From NCBI GenBank assembly GCA_903901045.1, contig CAIUPP010000075.1:1-64000 (forward strand): a stretch of 64,000 nt of DNA. Direction: 5' to 3'. Each line of letters opens with the position of its first letter. Position 1 is the first letter of the stretch. The translations under genes and the position numbers were made by a program. The notes under the pieces were generated by a model. That model did not search any database. It saw only the letters and a program-made list of their open reading frames with translations, and was not told where the DNA came from. Of this stretch, positions 17,714-26,950 are shown one piece after another. Source of the DNA: an uncultured Planctomycetota bacterium (GTDB taxonomy: Bacteria; Planctomycetota; Brocadiia; CAIUPP01).

Positions 17714-18367
17714 ATGGCCTGCAGGGGAAACGCCTGGATAATCGCAATGTCGCTCCTCCTTCCCGCGCTGGCGTTTGCTGCGCCGGAAACAAAGTTCGTT
17801 ATCGAGAACGGCCGCGCGGCACCGGACAAGTACTATGATGAGAAACCCGCCCTGCTCGAACAGAGCAAGGCGCAGGCATCCGAGGGGGACGCCTCCATAC
17901 ACTTCCGTTCGCCGGAAGAGAAGGCCGGCCGCGTGGTCCTCACCAAGTTCAACTGGCCGGATACGGTGGACTTCACCGCCATCGCTGCGAACGGAACGGT
18001 CTGTTTCGATCTCTGGGTGGATGACGCCTCCAAGGTCGGCTCCTCCCCCGACGCCATGGGAGACCGCTTCGAGTTCACCATCGGCAGCCGGTCCAACGAC
18101 AAGTTCGCCTCCTGGTACATTCCTTCGACGCTCCTGCAGAACAAGAAGTGGAACAAAGTGCGCCTGGCGCTGCGCGACGGGCTGCCGCAGGTCGCCGGCT
18201 CCACCGTGAATGATGCGCCGCTCACGAAAGGCAAAGACGCCTCCGTCGCGGGAACGAAGGAGATCGTCTGGGGCCAGACGAACTACAACCGCTGGTGCCT
18301 CCCCACGTACGGCGCGACGGATTTCTACCTGGACAACTGCGTGGCAGAGTCCGCCCCGGCAAAATGA
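17714..18367 (+). CDS. Secreted stand-alone copy of the N-terminal module of the next protein
   Basis: 217 residues with a signal peptide (hydrophobic stretch WIIAMSLLLPALAF, cleavage near AFA-APE). The mature part aligns along nearly its whole length with residues 20-215 of the protein at 18434: FVIENGRAAPDKYYDEKP versus WVIESGRAAPEKYYDEKP, FEFTIGSRSNDKFASWYIP in both, and a closing YLDNCVA in both. It looks like an all-beta, CBM-type module; I do not recognise a named family. AAAGGA precedes ATG by 8 bp; an ATG at 17672 lacks that site. It may bind glycan on its own or help the hydrolase next door. Confidence 0.72.
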   Translation: MACRGNAWIIAMSLLLPALAFAAPETKFVIENGRAAPDKYYDEKPALLEQSKAQASEGDASIHFRSPEEKAGRVVLTKFNWPDTVDFTAIAANGTVCFDLWVDDASKVGSSPDAMGDRFEFTIGSRSNDKFASWYIPSTLLQNKKWNKVRLALRDGLPQVAGSTVNDAPLTKGKDASVAGTKEIVWGQTNYNRWCLPTYGATDFYLDNCVAESAPAK

Positions 18368-18433
18368 CGGCGGGGCATTCGAAACGACGCCGGTCAACGA
18401 AAAGGCGAACGCACTCCTGAGGAGGAAACGACG

Positions 18434-21400
18434 ATGCGGCACAAACGCCGGGCCTGGATGTTGACGGTCGCCGTCTTGTTTCCCGTCCTGGCGTTTGCCG
18501 CGCCGGAGACCAAGTGGGTGATCGAGAGCGGCCGCGCCGCCCCGGAGAAGTACTACGACGAGAAGCCGGCCTTCCTCGAACAGACCTACGACCTCACTTC
18601 CGAAGGAACCACCTCGCTGCACTTCCGCACCGAAGCGCAGCCTGGGCGCGTGCTGCTGACGAAATTCCAGTGGCCGGACGCGAAGGATTTCTCCCTGATC
18701 GCGGCCAACGGCGTCATCGGTTTCGACCTCTGGATCAACGACGCTTCCAAAATCGGCTCCCCGGCGGAGGTGATGGGCAACGTATTCGAATTCACCATCG
18801 GCAGCCGGAGCAACGACAAATTCGCCTCCTGGTACATCCCCTCCGGCCTGCTGGTAAGCGGGAAGTGGAACGCCGTCCGCCTGGTTCTGCGCGACGGACT
18901 TCCGCAGCTGAACAACTCCTCCGTCAACGACGTCTCCCTCTCCAAAGTCAAGGGGGCCATCGTCACCGGCGGGGCGGACACGGACTGGAAGCAGGTCAAT
19001 TACGATCGCTGGAACTTCCCCTCTTACGGTTCCGCGGAAATGTACCTGGACAACTGCGTGGCCCAGAGCATCGACGATGCGCAGCTTCCGAAGAATGTGG
19101 CAACGTTCTCTCGCCAGGAACTGCCTCCCATGCCGAGCAACCCAAAGGACGAAGATATCCTTCCGCCTGATGTCCGCAAGGATGCCTTCTTCAATAAGCC
19201 GGATGTGGACTTCAACAGGATTGAAGGCTGGACGGCCACCATCTACGACGGCGACGGGCAGTTCTATCTCTCGCCCAGGCAGGGCATTCGCGGCATTCCC
19301 AATGCGCGGATCGAGGCGAAGTGCACCGGCAACAACGGGCGGATCGTCATTGCGCCCCCCAAGCCGCTGCGGATCGACCACGCGTTCGACACGGTCGAAG
19401 CGTGGGTTCACGGCCATTACCATTACGGCCTGAGCCTGACGGTCAACTTCCGCGACTCCACCGGCCAGGCGTATTCAATCCGCGGAGGGGACACCACGTA
19501 CTGGCACGGCGGCATGATCTTCTGCAACTGGACGCTCTACCGCAATCGCGACTCCTCCCGTCTGATTCCCGCCGGAGCGGAACTGGTCTCCCTGGAAATC
19601 GGCCCGCTCGCGAAGGACCAGGCGTACCTCTTCACGCTGGACGAGATGCGCTTCGTCAAATTCGACCTGTCCGGCCCCGCGCCGAAGTACGAACACGTCG
19701 GACCGATGGTCAAGCTTCCCGTCACCGACTCCGGTGCCGCTCCCGTCACGAAGAGCAAGGTGACCACGAGCGCGTCGCAGAAGGAGAATGCCTTCATCCT
19801 GGAGTACCGTGTGCCGGAGCAGAAAGGGGGCCGGACGTATGAATCGTACGGCAAGACGATCGCGGAATCCTGGACGACGCCGGAACAGACCGTCCGCTAC
19901 ATCATCGAGCCTAAGATGGGGACCTTCTCCGATATTTCCGTCGAGGTCGGCGCGAGCGGACGATTCCGTCCGGCCGTCGAGAGCGGGCCGATCCTGATCT
20001 ATGGCACCACTATTGTCGACCCGGTCCGGGACGGCGGGGTCAAGCGCACCTGTCTGGGCTCCAAACTGGAGGGCGACAAGCTCCGCACGTCGTGGAAATT
20101 CGAGTCGCCCGCCGGCGTCACCGTCGTGCGCTACACCTTCTACCTGATGGGCAAGGCGCTCGCGATTGAGGCGGAGTCCGATTCCGCCACGGTCCAGCAG
20201 TGGCTCTTCGGCCACGCCGACGGACTGCTCGCCCCCAAGGTGATCGAGTCCCCCTACATGCGTCTCCACGCCAACTTCCTCTTCGACCGCGGCGTGTTCG
20301 TCTCCTACCTGCCGGACTGGTACTTCTCGAACGTCTCCACCCTCCCCTACTTCGGCGAGAACAAAGTGGAAGCGGGCAAGGCATGGTATGGCTTCGCCGA
20401 CAGCTCCCGCTATGAGTACCTGCCCCGGACCGACGGCTCGCGCTTCCCGCTGAAAGAGCGGTTCTACATCGCGGTGAGCTCGGACTTCGATGAAGTGCTC
20501 CCGACGGTGAACAATCCCCCTTCGCCCAACAAGGCCATCCTGAAGAAATTTCTCTGGCAGATAGCGGGGAACGGCGGGAAGGACCTGCCGTCGATCAAGC
20601 AGTACGTGCAGCAGGCCGTGGATTACGGGATGACCCACATCTATTTCATCTGGCACGCCGGCTTCTGGAGCGACCGCGGCGGGCGCGGGCCGGAGCCGTT
20701 CATCGGACGCATGCACAACTCGGAGACCTTTTCCCAGTACGGCGGAGATGACGCCGCCATCGCTTTCTACCAGTGGATGCGCGAGAAGGGAATTCGCACC
20801 GGCTATTATGAAGGATACAACTTCATCGAGCCGATCTGCGATTATTACCTCTACGACTGGATGGCGTTCGAGCCGGACGGCAACTGGCGGCCCACCTGGG
20901 TGCAGGCGTACCGTTGCAAGCCCTGGGCCTTCGCGGAATACTGCGCCACCACCTCCAGGGAGCGTCAGAAGAAGTACGGCGCCGACGTGATCTACATGGA
21001 TGGCTGGACCGCGAACAACGCTTTCGCCAGCAGCGACTTCGACGCCCGATACCCCGAAGGGGGCAAGATGATCGACACGCTGCGCGCCGAAGCCTGCGCC
21101 TACCGCAATCTGCGCGAAGTGATCGGCGGCCCCGTTTTCAGCGAAGGGTGCGGTCGCCACTACCGCGAGGCCGGCATCGTGGATGGAAGCTACGGGCAGA
21201 CGTACGACGTCTACCGCAGGCAGCCGACACCGCTCTTCGTCAACTTCCAACTGCTCAAGACCCACGAACTCGGCGGCGACCTGGGGATGGGCCCCTGCTC
21301 CGGCATGTTCTCGGAGAAGGCCTATCCGTCCCCCGGCGAGTACTATGATTTTGTCTGCTGCGAGCTCGCCTTCGGCAATATCGGCATCCAGGAGCCCTAC

Positions 21401-21901
21401 TTCGGCCTGGCGCCGGCCAGCCAACTGATGCCCATGCGCTTCCTCACGTACTTCATGGTCCAGCAGGTGCAGGAGCAGTACGTCATGGAGCCGGTGGCGG
21501 AGATCCTCTACTGCGACGGCAACAGGATGGTCGACACGAATGAGGCGCTCGCGCGGGACGTGCAGCTCGAAAGCCAGACCTATGTCCGCTACAAGAACGG
21601 GCTGGAAATCTGGGCCAACTACAACCCGGCAGGCAAGACGTGGACCGTCGCCTCCGACGGCGTCAACTACGTCCTGCCAAAGGGCGGGTGGCTGGTGAAG
21701 AAAGGGAAGGAACTGCTCGAATTCTCCGCCCTCATCGACGGAAGGCGCGTGGACTACTCCGACGGGCCGAACTATACGTACGCGTTCGCGGGGGAGAAGG
21801 AATTCAACGGCTGCGGACTCCACGTCCCCGCCGGCAAATACTGGATCAAGCACAAGCAAGGCCCTCTCGCCGGCAAGGAACTGCTTTATCCCCCGCAGTG
21901 A
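18434..21901 (+). CDS. Large secreted TIM-barrel hydrolase with N-terminal beta module
   Basis: 1155 residues, GAGGAGG before ATG. Signal peptide 1-22; beta module 22-215 (paralogue of the preceding gene); a second beta-rich region 220-430; a supersandwich-like region about 440-690; a TIM-barrel-like region about 700-1000; a C-terminal beta domain to the end. Candidate catalytic residues: Asp856 in VIYMDGW and Glu904 in VFSEGCG, placed as the nucleophile and acid of retaining alpha-glycosidases. HIYFIWHAGFW (about 735) and RTGYYEGYNF mark other barrel strands. It is more distant from the DRWDGH family members than they are from each other. It sits between two other secreted proteins in one operon. 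The substrate cannot be told from the sequence. Confidence 0.68.
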   Translation: MRHKRRAWMLTVAVLFPVLAFAAPETKWVIESGRAAPEKYYDEKPAFLEQTYDLTSEGTTSLHFRTEAQPGRVLLTKFQWPDAKDFSLIAANGVIGFDLWINDASKIGSPAEVMGNVFEFTIGSRSNDKFASWYIPSGLLVSGKWNAVRLVLRDGLPQLNNSSVNDVSLSKVKGAIVTGGADTDWKQVNYDRWNFPSYGSAEMYLDNCVAQSIDDAQLPKNVATFSRQELPPMPSNPKDEDILPPDVRKDAFFNKPDVDFNRIEGWTATIYDGDGQFYLSPRQGIRGIPNARIEAKCTGNNGRIVIAPPKPLRIDHAFDTVEAWVHGHYHYGLSLTVNFRDSTGQAYSIRGGDTTYWHGGMIFCNWTLYRNRDSSRLIPAGAELVSLEIGPLAKDQAYLFTLDEMRFVKFDLSGPAPKYEHVGPMVKLPVTDSGAAPVTKSKVTTSASQKENAFILEYRVPEQKGGRTYESYGKTIAESWTTPEQTVRYIIEPKMGTFSDISVEVGASGRFRPAVESGPILIYGTTIVDPVRDGGVKRTCLGSKLEGDKLRTSWKFESPAGVTVVRYTFYLMGKALAIEAESDSATVQQWLFGHADGLLAPKVIESPYMRLHANFLFDRGVFVSYLPDWYFSNVSTLPYFGENKVEAGKAWYGFADSSRYEYLPRTDGSRFPLKERFYIAVSSDFDEVLPTVNNPPSPNKAILKKFLWQIAGNGGKDLPSIKQYVQQAVDYGMTHIYFIWHAGFWSDRGGRGPEPFIGRMHNSETFSQYGGDDAAIAFYQWMREKGIRTGYYEGYNFIEPICDYYLYDWMAFEPDGNWRPTWVQAYRCKPWAFAEYCATTSRERQKKYGADVIYMDGWTANNAFASSDFDARYPEGGKMIDTLRAEACAYRNLREVIGGPVFSEGCGRHYREAGIVDGSYGQTYDVYRRQPTPLFVNFQLLKTHELGGDLGMGPCSGMFSEKAYPSPGEYYDFVCCELAFGNIGIQEPYFGLAPASQLMPMRFLTYFMVQQVQEQYVMEPVAEILYCDGNRMVDTNEALARDVQLESQTYVRYKNGLEIWANYNPAGKTWTVASDGVNYVLPKGGWLVKKGKELLEFSALIDGRRVDYSDGPNYTYAFAGEKEFNGCGLHVPAGKYWIKHKQGPLAGKELLYPPQ

Positions 21902-21956
21902 GCGGGCGGGGCGGGGCATCCGGCGTCATCGTCAAGAGAATCTAAGGAGACTCGCA

Positions 21957-24599
21957 ATGAGATCACTGTGCGCGGCTGTCGCTTTCGCCTTCGTTGCCCT
22001 GCTCGCCCCTGCGCTCTGCGCGGAACCGCGCTACGCGACCACGGCCTTCGAGTCCGCCTGGAAAGCGCCCGAAGCCGTCGTGGAGATTCCCTCCCTTGCG
22101 GAGAAATCGTTCTCCCTTCCCGCGTTGCCGCAGAAGACGGGCAAGATCGTGGTGCTCCGCTTCAAGGCGCTCCTGAAAGTGCAGGGGAACGGCTGCAACA
22201 ATTATCTTTCCATGACGCTCAACAGCATTCCGGTCCTCGCCAACGTGGGGAACAAGCCCTACGGCCTCCCGCGCCTGCTCAATTACTCGATGAAGAATTT
22301 CTTCTACGAAAAGGAAGACCCCTCCGCCAATCACTATTTCGACCAGAACCGGCTCTGCGTATTCTTCACCGGCGCGGAGATCGCCTCCACCACCGACAGC
22401 GCGGAGATGGGCTGGTACCTGATGGACATCTCCGACCTGGTGATGTCCGCCGACGCCGGCGCTTTCGAGACCAACGCGCTCGTGCTCGGGAACACCGCGA
22501 AGCCGGAGTATTTCGGGCCGGGTTACTTCGGGCCGGAGTACAAGGAGGGAAAGGCGCAAACGCCGATGCTGATCAGCGGCCTGGAGGCGGGGTATCTGCC
22601 GCTGACCGAAGCCGCCAAAGCGCCGTTCCGCGCCGCAATGGCCAAGCGCGAGCCGATCCTCGCGGGCGCCCTCCTGCAGGGTAAGGACTTCTCCGTGACC
22701 CTTGCCAAAGCGGGCGGGATGATGGTGGAAGTCGGAAAGGAATCCTACGCGGTCGAGTCCAACTTCTCTTATCCGATGATGCCCGGCGGAAGATGGAACC
22801 GCTTCGTCGTCGCCAACACCCCGCCCAAGACGGGGGAATGGAGCGTATCCGCCGGCGCAACGAAGGGCTCCTTCGACATCGCCGGCGCGGGGAAGTTCTA
22901 CAAGCTCCAGCGCAACGTGGCCATCGAAGGCGACCATATTCTCATCAAGGACACCTTCACAAATCTCACCAACGAGCCGGTGGGCGTCGTCTTCCAGAAC
23001 CGCGTCACCCCCATGAGCGTCCCGAAGGAGATCGACGTCTCCGGAAAGTACCGGAAGACTTACATGCCCTACACCCCCGAGAACGTCGCGTGGAACCCCA
23101 CGATCTTCTTCGCCGGGGAGGGGGCGGGCCTCGGGATGGCGGCGCTGGATGACTACTACCGCCTGCAACTCGCCCTCAAGACCGAGGGGATCACCGGCTA
23201 CTTCGACGATTACAGCTTCGGGCTGCCCGGCAAGGATTCCTACACGTTCCTCTGGGTGGTCTATCCCCTTCTTTCGGCCGACTACTACGATTTCATCAAC
23301 CGGGTCCGGAAGGACTTCGTGCCCAATTACACCATCGACGGCTCGGCCGCGTTTCTCCCCTACTCGCTCCCTGAAAGCTGGCCGCGCCAGAAGATGGCGG
23401 ACTGGCTGAAGCACCGCAACGCGAAGATCGTCATTCTGGCCGGCCCGTACAGCGGCGGCCCCTGGCTCGGGGAGGACTCCAATTTCACCTACAAGGTCCC
23501 GAATTTCAAGCTCGACACGTATCTGGCCACGCTCAAGAAGGCGCGGGCCATTCTCCGCGAGATCGACCCGGAGGTGAAGTGCCTCACGCCGTATGAGACC
23601 GCCCTCAGCCCCGACGCCGCCGCGGGCGATCTGACGCCGAAGTTCCCCGATTCCGTCGGCATCATGCCCGACGGCACCCCCTCGCTCTACCGCGCCCCGG
23701 AGGACCCCGAAGCGCGCAAGAAATTCCTCGAAACCCAGCCGCACCAGTTCATCTACTACCCGACCCTCACGAATTCCTACTACACGTGGATGCGCAACCG
23801 CCTGGAGCGCGCCATGAAGGAAGCCGATGCCGACGGGTTCTACTTCGACCTCTTCTCCTACGCCTGCGGCGACCACGGTTTCCGCTGGACGTACGACCAG
23901 TGGGACAACCGCAGTGTGGACATGGATATGTCGAGCTACACGATCAAGCGCAAGAAGGCGGACCTCGCCAAGCTCAGCGAGGATGCCAAGGTGGAGATGG
24001 TCAAGATGATCCTCGGCTACAAGAAGGGGAACACCATCGTCGTGAACGACATGGGGGTGGTCGACAAGATCCGCCAACTCCCGATCTTCCACTTCTGCGA
24101 AACCGTGGAAGATTACGGGTACTGCACGACGCACTTCTCGACGCCGATCGTCTTCGGATTCACTCCCGGTTATGCCGCCGGCTGCAAGTTCATCGGCAAG
24201 GAAGGCACGTGGTGGCAGACCTGGAAGACGGACAAGGACTATTTCGAGGATGTGAAGGACAAGCTGTGGAGCGGCTGCCTGTACTATACCTACCTCACCC
24301 CGCCGGGCGAATACTTCCAGACCAGCCTGACTCACGGCAACGTTCTGGACCGGATGTTCCCCATCACGATTGAGGAAATCCACGCCGGGTGGATCAAGGG
24401 GAAGGAACGCGTCATTACACTTCAGTCCGGTTCCTACAGCTGGGGGGATGATGCCAACGTGGACTGCTACCTCTATGACAGCGAGGGCAGGGAGTCCGTC
24501 GGGACGTGCGAGAAGAGCCTGAAGGGCAAGGTGGCGACGTTCAAAGTTGAAGTGCCTCCCGACGGCGCGGCGGTGCTGGTCCGGCGCGCGACGCCGTAG
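21957..24599 (+). CDS. Secreted TIM-barrel hydrolase of the uncharacterised DRWDGH-type family
   Basis: 880 residues; AAGGAG precedes ATG by 8 bp; signal peptide 1-22. Residues 25-240 form a beta domain, 240-450 a supersandwich-like region ending in SADYYDFINRVR, 460-800 the TIM-barrel-like part. GFYFDLF (Asp631) and FHFCETVED (Glu715 or Glu718) align with the candidate catalytic residues of the proteins at 3212, 48454 and 51602; the following DRWDGH motif appears here as DQWDNR, and the ending EIHAGWIKGKERVITLQSG is shared. No LamG is attached. It is the last gene of the plus-strand operon, 55 bp after its neighbour and before a strong hairpin. It is likely a glycosidase acting outside the cytoplasm. 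Confidence 0.7.
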   Translation: MRSLCAAVAFAFVALLAPALCAEPRYATTAFESAWKAPEAVVEIPSLAEKSFSLPALPQKTGKIVVLRFKALLKVQGNGCNNYLSMTLNSIPVLANVGNKPYGLPRLLNYSMKNFFYEKEDPSANHYFDQNRLCVFFTGAEIASTTDSAEMGWYLMDISDLVMSADAGAFETNALVLGNTAKPEYFGPGYFGPEYKEGKAQTPMLISGLEAGYLPLTEAAKAPFRAAMAKREPILAGALLQGKDFSVTLAKAGGMMVEVGKESYAVESNFSYPMMPGGRWNRFVVANTPPKTGEWSVSAGATKGSFDIAGAGKFYKLQRNVAIEGDHILIKDTFTNLTNEPVGVVFQNRVTPMSVPKEIDVSGKYRKTYMPYTPENVAWNPTIFFAGEGAGLGMAALDDYYRLQLALKTEGITGYFDDYSFGLPGKDSYTFLWVVYPLLSADYYDFINRVRKDFVPNYTIDGSAAFLPYSLPESWPRQKMADWLKHRNAKIVILAGPYSGGPWLGEDSNFTYKVPNFKLDTYLATLKKARAILREIDPEVKCLTPYETALSPDAAAGDLTPKFPDSVGIMPDGTPSLYRAPEDPEARKKFLETQPHQFIYYPTLTNSYYTWMRNRLERAMKEADADGFYFDLFSYACGDHGFRWTYDQWDNRSVDMDMSSYTIKRKKADLAKLSEDAKVEMVKMILGYKKGNTIVVNDMGVVDKIRQLPIFHFCETVEDYGYCTTHFSTPIVFGFTPGYAAGCKFIGKEGTWWQTWKTDKDYFEDVKDKLWSGCLYYTYLTPPGEYFQTSLTHGNVLDRMFPITIEEIHAGWIKGKERVITLQSGSYSWGDDANVDCYLYDSEGRESVGTCEKSLKGKVATFKVEVPPDGAAVLVRRATP

Positions 24600-24629
24600 G
24601 AGGGCGGCTGGAAGTTGTTTCGAGACTCA

Positions 24630-24690
24630 CAATGAAGCGCAGCGCGGTGGCAGCATATTGCCGCCACCGGCTGCGCTTCATTGTTTCCGA
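24630..24690. terminator. Long bidirectional hairpin terminator
   Basis: A 14-bp stem (CAATGAAGCGCAGC and its complement at 24670-24683) enclosing a second GGTGGC/GCCACC stem, then TTGTTT. It separates the convergent genes ending at 24599 and 24716. Confidence 0.75.
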
Positions 24691-24715
24691 CTGCCCAATC
24701 GCCCCCGGCGCCATC

Positions 24716-25792
24716 CTATGAGTAGCGCCCGAACTTCTTCGCGGCCTCGTACATGGCGACCACGTTCTCGGTGGGCGAATTGTCCTGGAGCGCATGCGTC
24801 GGGGCCAGGGCGTAGCCGCCACCGGGCATCATGATCTCCAGAGTCTCCTTGACGTTGGCGACGACCTCCGCCACCGTCCCGTAAGCCACCGGCCCGGCCG
24901 TCGAGATCATTCCATGGAAAGCCATCCGGTCCCCGAAGCGCTTTTTCAGGTACGCCGGGGCCATGTCCTTCGCTTCCGGCTGCAGCGTGTCCGCGATGCG
25001 GATGCCCACCTCGATGAAGTCGTCGAACGCCCAACTGCTGGACCCGCAGGAGTGGATCGCCACGGGAATGTTCCACGCCTTGGCCACGTCCACGAACCGC
25101 TGATGCAGCGGCCGGATCTGCCGGCGGTAGAGTTGCATGCTGACGGTCTGGCCCCGTTGCGTTCCCAGGTCCTCTCCCATCCAGAGCAAGTCAATCCCCC
25201 CGCGGGCCGCTTCCAGGGTGCGGCGGACCACCTCCACCATCACCTGCGTTTTGCGCTCAATGAGGCGCAGGCAGGCCGGCTCCTCTGTCGCCAGGTCTAT
25301 CAGCGTCTGCTCCATGCTGCGCAGCATCCCCGTGCTGTTGATCGTATCCCCCAGGCCGGCGCTCCCGGTGAAGATGCAGAACTCGCTCAACCGCTTGCAG
25401 TTGGAGGCGACCTTCGAGTAATCGAAATCGTCCGGCGAGGGCATGGGCCAGGCCTCGACCTCTTCGAGGGTGGCGTCGCGAAGGGGAAAATCACAATAGT
25501 CCCAATAGCCGCCGCTCTCATGCTCGACCCAGCGCCTTCGGATTCCCCACTCGTCGACCTGCCGGCCGGGCACATCCGGGTGCAGCTTCGGCCCCACGTA
25601 GGGGGCGGTCACCTGGCGGAAATCGACTCCCAGCGCGCGGAGAATCCCTTCGCGGTCGTCGGCGGCCAGGCCGAAGTGCGCCTTCAGCCGCCCGTCGATG
25701 CCGGGGTTGGCGGAGTAGTTGACCGGCACGCGATCCGGCTCCTGCCGGGCGAAAGCCGTCAGCACGCGCTCCTTGGAGGTCATCTTCGTCAC
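24716..25792 (-). CDS. URO-D-fold protein with HxCG zinc-type motif
   Basis: 358 residues. The GTG start is chosen because it overlaps the upstream stop by 4 bp (GTGA) and has AGGAGG 7 bp before it; the ATG at 25783 is 16 bp from that site, and longer readings overlap the C45 gene. TSKERVLTAFARQEPDRVPV is the family opening. His247 and Cys249 in AIHSCGSSSW match the His-x-Cys zinc site of MtaA/MtbA-type methyltransferases, the only one of seven URO-D proteins here to keep the Cys. The C-terminal MMPGGGYALAPTHALQDN is the usual last barrel strand. It is the last gene of the PL22/C45 operon. It may transfer a methyl group, but no corrinoid protein gene is in view. Confidence 0.82.
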   Translation of the reverse strand: MTKMTSKERVLTAFARQEPDRVPVNYSANPGIDGRLKAHFGLAADDREGILRALGVDFRQVTAPYVGPKLHPDVPGRQVDEWGIRRRWVEHESGGYWDYCDFPLRDATLEEVEAWPMPSPDDFDYSKVASNCKRLSEFCIFTGSAGLGDTINSTGMLRSMEQTLIDLATEEPACLRLIERKTQVMVEVVRRTLEAARGGIDLLWMGEDLGTQRGQTVSMQLYRRQIRPLHQRFVDVAKAWNIPVAIHSCGSSSWAFDDFIEVGIRIADTLQPEAKDMAPAYLKKRFGDRMAFHGMISTAGPVAYGTVAEVVANVKETLEIMMPGGGYALAPTHALQDNSPTENVVAMYEAAKKFGRYS

Positions 25793-26913
25793 AGACGAAC
25801 CTCCTGAAATGGGTTCGCGCAGGGGGCTTTGTCGGCGACCAGGAACCGCTTCTCCCGGCAGAAGGCCATGGTGGAGGTGCTGGCAGGATTGCAGATGCTG
25901 AACGGCCAGCCATCGTGGTCGGCGAGTATGCGTTGAAGCTTGCGGACCGTGAGCTTCTTTCCCGGCGCGGGAAGCAGCGCCTCGTAGCGCTGGTACCGTT
26001 CGAGCGTGCGCCCCGCGCCGTCCGGCTGCTCCGAGCGGTCCCATCCGATCCCCAGTTTCGCGAGGGCCTTCTGCGATTTCGGCGAGGCGTAGTGGTTCGT
26101 CGCCACGATCCAGTCCCCCTTCGGGCGCGTGACCCATTGCCCCACGACGGACATCTCCACGCGCGCCACGTCCCCGCTCGCGTCCGCCAGCACGAGGTTC
26201 ACTTGCGTCGGCCATTCCTTGATGAGGTCGAGCACTTCCTTCACCGTGGCGCACTGCTGGATGATCGCCCGAATCACGAGATCGAAATTCAGCGCTCCCG
26301 GCGCGTCGATGCGCGTCCAGTCGTCGCACACCGGCCAGACGGAAGAGACGCCCACCGCCAGCCCCGCCTCGTTCAGGCAGCGCGAAGAGCCCGCCATCCC
26401 CAGCCGCCCGAGGTCCACGTGCGCGTACCCCTTGTCGGGGCGCGTAATCTCCAGCCGGTACGATGGCGCGGAATCGTCCAGGTTCCCGCCGACGAGGGGA
26501 CCGTGGTCGCTGTCGCGCGCGCCGACGCTGGAGCAATGGTCCGCGGGCACGGCGGTCTCGATCCGCACGCCCGGCCCGTAGGGAAAGTTCTTGAGATAGT
26601 GCGTCGGCCGCGCATGCGCCCAGAGGATCGGCCAGCCCATCAGGTTGAAGACGACGGTCATGTCAAGATCGGCGCCGCTTCCTTCGCTGATGCCGACCAT
26701 CTCCTCGTGGAGGTGATCGAAGAGGCTCCCCATCTTCTCGCGGTGGAGCGCCTCGGAGGCCTTCCGGAAGCGCTTCAGGAGGTCCGCCCCCTGATGGTGC
26801 GCGTGCGCCTGAAGGTACTCGTGCATCAGCCGATGGATTCCATGGCGGTACTCGCGGCCATGGGCGCGTCCCAACTCACACGGCGTCCCCCTGCGCTCTG
26901 TTACGATAAACAT
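25789..26913 (-). CDS. C45-family autoproteolytic acyltransferase/hydrolase-like protein
   Basis: 374 residues from the ATG of MFIVTERRG, which has GGAGAG about 8 bp upstream; two earlier in-frame ATGs (26919, 26943) are possible. The N-terminal GTPCELGRAHGREY and the segment AVPADHCSSVGARDSD, with Cys127 as the expected Ntn nucleophile after self-cleavage, place it with acyl-CoA:6-aminopenicillanate acyltransferase/C45 proteins. GGNLDD, LNEAGLAVGVSSV and ATNHY further on are family-typical. There is no signal peptide. Such enzymes cleave or transfer amide- or ester-linked acyl groups. Next to a cytoplasmic PL22 lyase it could remove acyl groups from oligosaccharides or act on an amide conjugate; this is inference. 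Confidence 0.82.
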   Translation of the reverse strand: MFIVTERRGTPCELGRAHGREYRHGIHRLMHEYLQAHAHHQGADLLKRFRKASEALHREKMGSLFDHLHEEMVGISEGSGADLDMTVVFNLMGWPILWAHARPTHYLKNFPYGPGVRIETAVPADHCSSVGARDSDHGPLVGGNLDDSAPSYRLEITRPDKGYAHVDLGRLGMAGSSRCLNEAGLAVGVSSVWPVCDDWTRIDAPGALNFDLVIRAIIQQCATVKEVLDLIKEWPTQVNLVLADASGDVARVEMSVVGQWVTRPKGDWIVATNHYASPKSQKALAKLGIGWDRSEQPDGAGRTLERYQRYEALLPAPGKKLTVRKLQRILADHDGWPFSICNPASTSTMAFCREKRFLVADKAPCANPFQEVRL

Positions 26914-26950
26914 GTCCATCTCTCCAGAATAGAAGTATTCCAACGAACGT

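Noticed and set aside
19475-21919. Long antisense reading frame (about 800 codons) opposite the 18434 hydrolase, and similar long frames opposite 21957, 28143 and 3212
   Set aside because: High-GC third-position bias leaves antisense frames open. The translations are Arg/Gly/Val/His-rich with no domain, no signal peptide and no ribosome-binding site, while the opposite strand has recognisable domains.
25793-26536. Upstream extension of the 24716 URO-D gene
   Set aside because: It overlaps the C45 gene in another frame and encodes no URO-D sequence. The GTG at 25792 has an ideal ribosome-binding site and a GTGA overlap.
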